From Devosia sp. (GTDB lineage: Bacteria; Pseudomonadota; Alphaproteobacteria; Rhizobiales; Devosiaceae), in the NCBI GenBank assembly GCA_025352765.1, contig JANXSI010000495.1:1-6490 (forward strand): DNA of 6,490 nt. The letters run 5' to 3'. The position numbers were made by a program, and so were the translations under genes. A model generated the notes under the pieces. That model was not told the origin of the DNA. It saw nothing but the letters and a program-made list of their open reading frames with translations, and did no database searches. Of the stretch, positions 1 through 5,213 are shown piece by piece (within the stretch, counting starts at the first letter, position 1; every line of letters begins with the position of its first letter).

Positions 1-1100
1 CGCCGCCCGACGAGGCCATCGCGACCGTCGCGCGCTACATTGCCGATATCCTCCAGGCAGTTGGCTCGACGCCCTCCTCGAGCGAGGGCGGCAATTGCTC
101 GGGAACCGCCGACGGCCAGGCCTTCTCAGTCAGTTTCGGCAAGGTCGATGTCGGGGCCTTCGAGGCGAGCGTCTATCCCTCGATTACGCTCAACGACATC
201 AAGGTCGACGCCGGCACGCAGGGCAGTTTTTCGCTCGCCCAGGCGGCCTTCAAGCCGACCGACCTGAAGCAGCCGATCGCAGCCGTCGAGGGGGCAGCCG
301 ACGCGCTCACCGCTGCCTGGTTCGAAACCAACTACCGCAAGCTGATCCCGTCCTGGGGTGGCTTCTCGTTGTCGGGCCTGTCGCTCGACATTCCCAATCC
401 CGACAAGCCGGCCGAGCGCATCCAGGCCAAGATCGCCGACTTCGATCTGAGCCTTTCGGACTACCTCAACGGGATCCCGACGAAGGTGTCGACCAAGGCA
501 TCGGGAGTCGAAATGCCGCTGCCCGCCGATTCGACCGACGACAGCATCATGATGCTCAAGGCCATCGGCATCACCAACGTCAACCTGAACTACGAGGTCT
601 CCGCCTCCTGGGATCAGGCCAGCAAGTCGATCACCGTCGACAAGGTCGCCGTGTCCGGCAATGACCTCGGCAGCTTCGCCGTGGCGGCCGTGATCGGCAA
701 TGCCACCGACGCGTTGTTCGACGTCGATCCGAATGCCGAGCAGGCAGCGGCCATGGGCCTCACCGTCAAATCGGTCAAGCTCGACGTGGCCGATGCCGGC
801 ATCGCCGACAAGATGCTGCCGATTCTCGCCCAGCAGCAGGGCAGCGCCGATCCGGTGGCGTTCCGCAAGGCCATGGCGGCGCAGGCTGAAGGCGCCGCGA
901 TTGCGCTCCTCGGCAGCACCGACTCGGCTCGGGCCTTGGGCGCTGCGGTCAGCGACTTCGTGCTCGGCACCAAGAAGGCATTGACCATCAATGTCGCCGC
1001 CAAGGACCCCGCCGGCGTGTCGGTGCCGACCTTCATGCAGGCCAGCAACGATCCGACGATCCTCGCTGGCGCCGTCGACATCACCGGCAGCGCGCAGTAA
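1..1100 (+). CDS. Hypothetical envelope-type protein, C-terminal part (5' end outside window)
   Basis: The reading frame is open from base 3 to the TAA at 1098-1100, giving 365 residues with no start in the window; internal ATGs such as 369 lie inside continuous coding sequence and are not the true start. I do not recognise the family by name. The visible protein alternates short hydrophobic/polar segments typical of beta-strands (for example the part starting GFSLSGLSLDIP near fragment residue 119) with Ala-rich helical stretches. The last third has helices rich in Ala and Gln, followed by a segment beginning KKALTINVAAKDP. It holds one cysteine (fragment residue 32) and no catalytic motif that I can see. 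Such soluble, beta-rich proteins in alphaproteobacteria are often exported, but the signal-peptide region is not visible, so location is a guess. A strong hairpin starts 10 bases after the stop, suggesting that its transcription unit ends here. The coding call is strong; the function is unknown. Confidence 0.85.
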   Translation, partial: PPDEAIATVARYIADILQAVGSTPSSSEGGNCSGTADGQAFSVSFGKVDVGAFEASVYPSITLNDIKVDAGTQGSFSLAQAAFKPTDLKQPIAAVEGAADALTAAWFETNYRKLIPSWGGFSLSGLSLDIPNPDKPAERIQAKIADFDLSLSDYLNGIPTKVSTKASGVEMPLPADSTDDSIMMLKAIGITNVNLNYEVSASWDQASKSITVDKVAVSGNDLGSFAVAAVIGNATDALFDVDPNAEQAAAMGLTVKSVKLDVADAGIADKMLPILAQQQGSADPVAFRKAMAAQAEGAAIALLGSTDSARALGAAVSDFVLGTKKALTINVAAKDPAGVSVPTFMQASNDPTILAGAVDITGSAQ

Positions 1101-1109
1101 CCGAACACG

Positions 1110-1140
1110 GGGCCGGGCGGGTGAAGCATCCGTCCGGTCC
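1110..1140 (+). terminator. GC-rich hairpin, probable terminator of the upstream gene
   Basis: Bases 1110-1123 (GGGCCGGGCGGGTG) pair along all 14 positions with 1127-1140 (CATCCGTCCGGTCC), leaving a three-base AAG loop. Three of the pairs are G-U (1112/1138, 1117/1133, 1121/1129), so the structure is complete only in RNA read from the + strand. It begins 10 bases after the upstream stop codon. Only two T follow the stem (1141-1142), so the usual U-tract is missing; termination may be weak or Rho-assisted, or the hairpin may act as a 3' stabilising structure. Confidence 0.55.
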
Positions 1141-1206
1141 TTGACGCAAAACGGGGTGCTCGCCACTTTCCGGCCATGATACACAGCGAGTTGAACGCTC
1201 AAGGTC

Positions 1207-1213
1207 AAAGGGG
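1207..1213 (+). promoter_or_regulatory. Shine-Dalgarno-like AAAGGGG ahead of accA
   Basis: AAAGGGG lies 8 bases before a GTG (1222) and 14 bases before the ATG (1228), which are in the same frame. The spacing alone favours GTG, whereas similarity to rhizobial AccA proteins favours ATG. A second G-rich stretch (GGCGGG, 1217-1222) lies closer to the ATG and could serve it. Confidence 0.4.
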
Positions 1214-1227
1214 TCTGGCGGGTGGCA

Positions 1228-2187
1228 ATGCAATCTTATCTCGATTTCGAAAAGCCGGTCGCCGACCTTGAAGGCAAGATCGCCGAACTGCGATCGCTCT
1301 CGGGTGACGACCGTGCCGTGTCGATCGACGACGAAGTCGGCGCGCTGACCGCCCGGGCCGACCAGGCGCTGGCCGATATCTACAAGCGCCTGACGCCCTG
1401 GCAGAAAACCCAGGTCGCCCGCCATCCGCAGCGGCCGCATTTTTCCGACTACATCAAATCGCTGATCACCGAATGGACGCCGCTCGCCGGCGACCGCAAG
1501 TTTGCTGAAGATTCGGCGATCCAGGCGGGGTTCGGCCGGTTCAACGGCCAGGCAATCGCCGTCATCGGCCAGGAAAAGGGTTCCTCGACCGAAACGCGCC
1601 TCAAGCACAATTTCGGCATGGCTCGGCCCGAGGGCTACCGCAAGGCGGTCCGCATCATGGATCTGGCCGACCGCTTCAACGTGCCGGTGGTTTCCTTCAT
1701 CGATACCGCCGGCGCCTATCCGGGCATCGGCGCGGAAGAGCGCGGGCAGGCCGAAGCAATCGCCCGCTCCACCGAAAAATGTCTTGAGCTCGGCGTGCCG
1801 AACCTGGCGATCATCATCGGCGAAGGCGGTTCGGGTGGCGCCATCGCGATTGCTACCGCCAACCGCGTGCTGATGCTCGAAAACGCCATCTATGCGGTTG
1901 CCTCGCCCGAGGCCTCGGCCTCGATCCTGTGGAAGGACGCCGCGCGGGCCATCGATGCGGCCAATTCGATGAAGATCACCGCGCAGGATCTGCTGGCGTT
2001 TGGCGTCATCGACGGCATCATCACTGAGCCACCGGGCGGCGCCCACCGCCATCCCGAGGCGGTCATGGCGTCGACCGGCGCAGCGATCTCGGATTTTCTC
2101 GGCAAGTTCCCGGGAAGCCGCGGCAAGCTCGAAATTCGCGAGCTGCGCCGCGAGAAGTTCATGGCGATCGGCAGCAGCCTCAATTAG
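1228..2187 (+). CDS. accA: Acetyl-CoA carboxylase carboxyltransferase subunit alpha
   Basis: AccA pairs with AccD to form the carboxyltransferase of acetyl-CoA carboxylase. This moves the carboxyl group from carboxybiotin on AccB to acetyl-CoA, giving malonyl-CoA for fatty-acid synthesis in the cytoplasm. The 319-residue protein has the family's usual length and features: an N-terminal helical part beginning MQSYLDFEKP, the LTPWQKTQVARHP segment near residue 55, GDRKFAEDSAIQAGFGRFNG from about residue 88, DTAGAYPG at 159-166, and the glycine-rich GEGGSGGA at 198-205, which belongs to the crotonase-fold active site and supplies backbone oxyanion contacts in this family. I chose ATG 1228 because rhizobial AccA proteins start in the same place (M-x-x-YLDFEKP). 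An in-frame GTG at 1222 would add two residues and has the better-spaced ribosome site. No xerD or other acc gene is adjacent in the window; accD, accB and accC must lie elsewhere. Recognition is secure. Confidence 0.97.
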   Translation: MQSYLDFEKPVADLEGKIAELRSLSGDDRAVSIDDEVGALTARADQALADIYKRLTPWQKTQVARHPQRPHFSDYIKSLITEWTPLAGDRKFAEDSAIQAGFGRFNGQAIAVIGQEKGSSTETRLKHNFGMARPEGYRKAVRIMDLADRFNVPVVSFIDTAGAYPGIGAEERGQAEAIARSTEKCLELGVPNLAIIIGEGGSGGAIAIATANRVLMLENAIYAVASPEASASILWKDAARAIDAANSMKITAQDLLAFGVIDGIITEPPGGAHRHPEAVMASTGAAISDFLGKFPGSRGKLEIRELRREKFMAIGSSLN

Positions 2188-2213
2188 GCCGCCGATCACA
2201 AGCCCGTGGTCTT

Positions 2214-2229
2214 GCCGTCCGGTGACGGC
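2214..2229 (+). terminator. Small hairpin after accA, weak terminator candidate
   Basis: GCCGTC (2214-2219) and GACGGC (2224-2229) form a perfect six-base-pair stem around a CGGT loop, 27 bases past the accA stop. No T-run follows. It could be a weak terminator or attenuator between accA and the lipoprotein gene, or a chance palindrome in GC-rich DNA. Confidence 0.25.
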
Positions 2230-2286
2230 TCGGTAACCATGCCGCGTGTAGGGATCGCACTCAGAGTGTTGCGGGCAGAATTGTCG

Positions 2287-3336
2287 ATGCGCTTGCCGTT
2301 TTCCAGGATTGTCGGGGTCGTTGCCGTCCTCGTTGCCGCGTTCATGCTGAGCGCCTGCGGCGGGATTTTGCCCAAGACCAGTTCAATGCGGGCCCAGCAG
2401 CCGCTGAAGCAGACGACCATCAACCGGCTGGCCGAGATCGGCTCCACCCCCGGCGCCCCGATGATGATCCGCATCTTCAAGCAGACCAACGAGTTCGAGG
2501 TCTGGAAGAAGACCAGTGCCGGCCCGTTCAAACTGTTCCAGACTTACCAGATCTGCGCCTATTCCGGCACGTTCGGGCCCAAGATCAAGGAAGGCGACCG
2601 GCAGGCACCGGAGGGTTTTTACAACATCACGCCCGGCCTGATGAATCCCAACTCGAACTACTACCTGGCCTTCAACACCGGCTTTCCCAACAAGTTCGAC
2701 CGGGCCTGGGGCCGCACCGGGGCCAATCTGATGGTGCACGGCGATTGCTCGTCGTCGGGCTGCTATTCGATGACCGACGAGGGCATCGCCGAGATCTACG
2801 CGCTGGCCCGTGAGAGTTTCGCCGGTGGCAACCCGGTGGTGCAGATGCAGGTGTTCCCGTTCCGCATGACGCCTAAGAATCTCGCCATGATGAGCAGCAA
2901 CCCCAACCTGCCGTTCTGGATGGACATCAAGGAAGGCTACGACCGGTTCGAGCTGACCCACACGCCGCCCAAATGGGACGTCTGCGACAAGAAATACGTG
3001 TTTGACCTGACCACCGACGAGACGATGGCGCTCGATGCGGTCGCGGCCTGTCCGGCCCGGCAGGGCGATACCCTGCTTGCCGCGGTGCAGGCCCGCGAAT
3101 CGGCTGACGATGCGCAGTTCAAGATCGAGGTTGCCGCCATCGCCGATCGCGACGCCAAGACGGCGGCGGAAAAGCAGGCGGCCCTCGACGCTGAAGCTGC
3201 GGCCAGGGCCCGCGGCCAGGCGATCGGCGGCTTCATCTCCGGTCTCGTTGGCGGTGGCACCACACCGGCCACCCCGGCGCCGGCTGGCAGCAGCTCCAGC
3301 GCGCCGGTGCCGGCTCCCGCCCCCAAGGGAACGTAG
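2287..3336 (+). CDS. YafK/DpaA-like L,D-transpeptidase-fold lipoprotein
   Basis: This 349-residue protein belongs to the YafK branch of the YkuD fold. E. coli DpaA (YafK) cuts the bond between Braun lipoprotein and peptidoglycan, while classical YkuD enzymes make such bonds. From ATG 2287 the protein opens with a lipoprotein signal: basic residues at 2 and 7, a hydrophobic core, and lipobox LSAC with the lipidated Cys at 24. The catalytic motif is H151-G-D-C-S-S-S-G-C159-Y, with C159 the expected nucleophile; it is followed by MTDEGIAEIYAL and the family segments VFPFRMT and FWMDIKEGYDRFE. Extra cysteines lie at 90, 154, 233 and 255. Beyond about residue 260 there is a charged Ala-rich helix, a Gly-rich patch and a Pro/Ala/Ser tail, which could span periplasm or wall. 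The frame stays open upstream to GTG 2206 and ATG 2239, but those starts would bury the signal peptide. The ribosome site before 2287 is weak. Outer-membrane location and lytic activity are inferred. Confidence 0.88.
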   Translation: MRLPFSRIVGVVAVLVAAFMLSACGGILPKTSSMRAQQPLKQTTINRLAEIGSTPGAPMMIRIFKQTNEFEVWKKTSAGPFKLFQTYQICAYSGTFGPKIKEGDRQAPEGFYNITPGLMNPNSNYYLAFNTGFPNKFDRAWGRTGANLMVHGDCSSSGCYSMTDEGIAEIYALARESFAGGNPVVQMQVFPFRMTPKNLAMMSSNPNLPFWMDIKEGYDRFELTHTPPKWDVCDKKYVFDLTTDETMALDAVAACPARQGDTLLAAVQARESADDAQFKIEVAAIADRDAKTAAEKQAALDAEAAARARGQAIGGFISGLVGGGTTPATPAPAGSSSSAPVPAPAPKGT

Positions 3337-3360
3337 GGCGGCACGGGAATTCCCGCGCCC
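3336..3360 (+). other. Imperfect hairpin overlapping the lipoprotein stop codon
   Basis: GGGCG (3336-3340) pairs with CGCCC (3356-3360), and the nested 12-base palindrome CGGGAATTCCCG (3344-3355) adds four more G/C pairs around an AATT loop, with a three-base bulge (3341-3343) on the 5' side. The stem starts on the last base of the TAG. No T-run follows, so it is a poor intrinsic terminator. It may mark an mRNA processing or stability boundary between the two paralogues. Confidence 0.3.
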
Positions 3361-3411
3361 GCCGCGCCCGAATCCAAAGTTTGACACGATCCTGCGAGAG
3401 CCTCCCTAGCC

Positions 3412-4233
3412 ATGGATCGTTTCCCTTCGCCAAACCGTCGACCGAAAGCCGTGATCGCCGTGGGTCTTGCGGTGCTGGGCGTGCTATGGGCAATGGGGAT
3501 CGCGCTGCCGCTCGCCGGTGGCTATCCGAGTATCTTCGATTGGCTGAGGGACCGCCGCATCACCGAAGCCCCGCAGACATATGACCGGCAGCGTCTGGTC
3601 GGCGAACTGGCCGGCAAGGGATTTGTCCTCGGCGATGCCGCCCACGTCCGTATCTTCAAGCGCGAGCGGGTGCTCGAGGTCTGGATGCGGCATGAGGCGG
3701 GGACGTTCGTGCTGGCCAAGTCCTACCCGATCTGCCGGTTCTCGGGTGGGCTCGGCCCAAAACTCCAGGAAGGCGACAAGCAGGCGCCCGAGGGATTCTA
3801 CCGGGTCGCCGCCAAACAGCTCAATCCGCATTCGCGGCATCACCTAGCGTTCAACCTCGGCTTCCCCAATGCGCTCGATCGCGAACTCGGCCGCACCGGT
3901 TCGGCGCTGATGGTGCATGGTGGCTGCAGTTCGGTCGGCTGCTACGCCATGACCGACGCGCAGATCGACGAAATCTATGCGGTGGTCGAGGCCGCGCTGC
4001 ATCGCGGGCAGGGCGAGGTCGATGTCGCGATCTTTCCGTTCCGGCTAACCGAGTCGGCGCTGGCGGCCGAGGCGCACAGCGAGTGGCAGCCGTTCTGGCA
4101 GAACCTCAAGCAGGGCTTCGACCTGTTCGAGACGGAGCATTCGCCGCCGCCGGTGGCGGCCTGCAACGGCGCTTACCTGTTCGGCCCTGAGGCGCTCAAA
4201 CCCGGCTGTACGCCGATTACCGGGTGGGTGTGA
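3412..4233 (+). CDS. YafK/DpaA-like L,D-transpeptidase-fold protein, membrane-anchored
   Basis: This 273-residue paralogue of the preceding gene carries the same catalytic signature, H169-G-G-C-S-S-V-G-C177-Y, followed by AMTDAQIDEIYAV, with C177 the predicted nucleophile. Between YPIC (Cys 108) and EGFY, 18 of 26 residues match the upstream lipoprotein by direct count. Later family segments IFPFRLT, FWQNLKQGFDLFE and the SPPPVAAC region (Cys 251) are also kept; a last Cys lies at 266. The N-terminus differs: RRPK at residues 9-12 then a hydrophobic stretch at about 13-35, with no lipobox, so it is probably an inner-membrane signal anchor facing the periplasm, though cleavage near PLAGG cannot be excluded. 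It lacks the low-complexity tail of its neighbour and ends soon after the catalytic domain. The ribosome site before ATG 3412 is weak (GAGAG, 3395-3399). Its TGA overlaps the next start by one base. The role, probably cutting or forming peptide bonds to peptidoglycan, is inferred from the family. Confidence 0.88.
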   Translation: MDRFPSPNRRPKAVIAVGLAVLGVLWAMGIALPLAGGYPSIFDWLRDRRITEAPQTYDRQRLVGELAGKGFVLGDAAHVRIFKRERVLEVWMRHEAGTFVLAKSYPICRFSGGLGPKLQEGDKQAPEGFYRVAAKQLNPHSRHHLAFNLGFPNALDRELGRTGSALMVHGGCSSVGCYAMTDAQIDEIYAVVEAALHRGQGEVDVAIFPFRLTESALAAEAHSEWQPFWQNLKQGFDLFETEHSPPPVAACNGAYLFGPEALKPGCTPITGWV

Positions 4234-5036
4234 TGGACCGGGTCATTTCGCTTCTCGCCGCGCTGGTCGGCCTGATCGCCCTTGGCGGCGCCATTCTGGT
4301 GCACACCAATGGCGATACGCAGCGCAGCCAGATGGCGGCCGAGATCGCCCAGCTCAAGCTGTCGGTCGGGCTGATCACGCAGCAGCAGCAGCGGCCGGCT
4401 CCTGGCGCGCAACCCGCGACGTCGCCCGCCTCGGCGGCAGAGGCCGTCGCTCCGGCGGCTGAACCGTCGTCGTCAGCGGCCGTGATTGAGCCGGCCCCGT
4501 CGTCGGAAGTGCCGATCGTTACGGTAGCGTCGTCAGGCGAGCCGGCCTCGGAGCTGCAACCGCCTCCGTCCCTTGCCGCCAGTTCGTCGCAGGAGGCCAT
4601 TCCAGCGGTCACCACCGACATGACGGCGCTGCTCGCGCGGATCGCCCAGCTCGAAAAGACCACGCAGGATCAGGCCAGCCAGCTCGAGGAGGCGCGGAGC
4701 AAGCTGTCGGAGCTCCCTTCCGGCGAAGCGGCGGCGCAAGTCGCGGCGGCGTCCCCCTCGTCGTCGGCGATGCCGGCGGCTCTCGCCGCCGACGGTCCCA
4801 CCACCGATTGCATCCCGCTGGGCACCCGCTTCATGGGGACGACGGGCGACAAATTCCCGATCTGCAAGACCAAGCTCGTGGTCAAAGTCGCTGCCGTCAC
4901 GGACGGTCTTGCGACCATTACGGGCCCGGGCGATGTGGCGGCGGGCGCCTTTGGTGCGCTCGACAAGGGGTGCAGCGTGATGGTGTTTTCGGCCGATACC
5001 AGCGGCTATGCCGAAATGCGCGTCACCTGTCCCTAG
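4233..5036 (+). CDS. Hypothetical membrane-anchored periplasmic protein with four-cysteine domain
   Basis: I do not recognise this 267-residue protein. It starts at ATG 4233 inside the TGATG overlap with the upstream gene; an in-frame GTG at 4224 would add three residues. Residues 4-23 form one hydrophobic segment (VISLLAALVGLIALGGAILV), then a short helix, QQQQ, and a Pro/Ala/Ser/Glu-rich linker to about residue 125. A second helical, probably coiled-coil, segment lies near 130-165 (LLARIAQLEKTTQDQASQLEE). The C-terminal domain of about 75 residues has cysteines at 193, 211, 247 and 266 and looks like a small beta-rich fold that could hold two disulfides, which fits a periplasmic location. 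The tight overlap implies co-translation with the YafK/DpaA-like enzyme and perhaps a shared complex or substrate. A regulator, scaffold or wall-binding role is possible, but nothing in the sequence decides this. Confidence 0.85.
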   Translation: MDRVISLLAALVGLIALGGAILVHTNGDTQRSQMAAEIAQLKLSVGLITQQQQRPAPGAQPATSPASAAEAVAPAAEPSSSAAVIEPAPSSEVPIVTVASSGEPASELQPPPSLAASSSQEAIPAVTTDMTALLARIAQLEKTTQDQASQLEEARSKLSELPSGEAAAQVAAASPSSSAMPAALAADGPTTDCIPLGTRFMGTTGDKFPICKTKLVVKVAAVTDGLATITGPGDVAAGAFGALDKGCSVMVFSADTSGYAEMRVTCP

Positions 5037-5064
5037 GGACGTTGCGCGCGCCCCGACACGTCCC
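5036..5064 (+). terminator. Hairpin at the end of the envelope gene cluster, possible terminator
   Basis: GGGACGT (5036-5042) and ACGTCCC (5058-5064) form a seven-base-pair stem with a 15-base GC-rich loop, starting on the last base of the preceding TAG. There is no clean T-run after it, only TTTATT at 5081-5086, some 16 bases later. It fits a transcription boundary before the chemoreceptor but is weak by intrinsic-terminator rules. Confidence 0.3.
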
Positions 5065-5213
5065 GAACCCACCAAGCTTTATTGGCTCGCGCGCCTTTGA
5101 TCGCCACGCCAACCGATCACGCATGGGGCCGATGGGACGTGCACCATTTATTTACGAGACCCGAACATATTTGATCCTGTGCCATTTTGAGACGGCGCAC
5201 GGGGAGCAACGCC

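Noticed and set aside
1141..1182. TTGACG (1141-1146) and CATGATAC (1175-1182) as an accA promoter
   Set aside because: The two elements are about 29 bases apart, too far for a standard sigma-70 promoter, and neither has a good partner at 16-18 bases.
126..1208. Long minus-strand open frame across the first gene
   Set aside because: It is Arg/His/Gly-rich with no recognisable motif and lies opposite a plus-strand frame with good codon use and natural protein composition. Such antisense frames are common in GC-rich DNA.
1081..2199. Long minus-strand open frame opposite accA
   Set aside because: accA is certain on the plus strand; the opposite frame is a codon-bias shadow with unnatural composition.
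3370..3374. GAATC, a GANTC (CcrM methylation) site in the gap before the second YafK/DpaA-like gene
   Set aside because: A single five-base degenerate site is expected by chance, and other GANTC sites occur inside genes. There is no supporting promoter signal.
2383..3387. Long minus-strand open frame opposite the lipoprotein gene
   Set aside because: It overlaps a recognised YafK/DpaA-like gene, is Arg/Gly-rich and shows no domain.
3381..3409. TTGACA (3381-3386) as the -35 box of a promoter for the second YafK/DpaA-like gene
   Set aside because: The -35 match is exact, but 16-18 bases downstream only CCCTAG-like sequence is found, a poor -10, and the start of transcription would fall at or beyond the ATG.
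4378..4392. CAG trinucleotide run as a repeat element
   Set aside because: It is only four CAG units coding QQQQ in the low-complexity linker; too short to call a repeat locus.
5036..5140. Direct repeat GGGACGT at 5036-5042 and 5134-5140 as operator sites
   Set aside because: Seven bases shared twice in GC-rich DNA can be chance. The first copy is part of a hairpin, and there is no symmetry or spacing typical of an operator.
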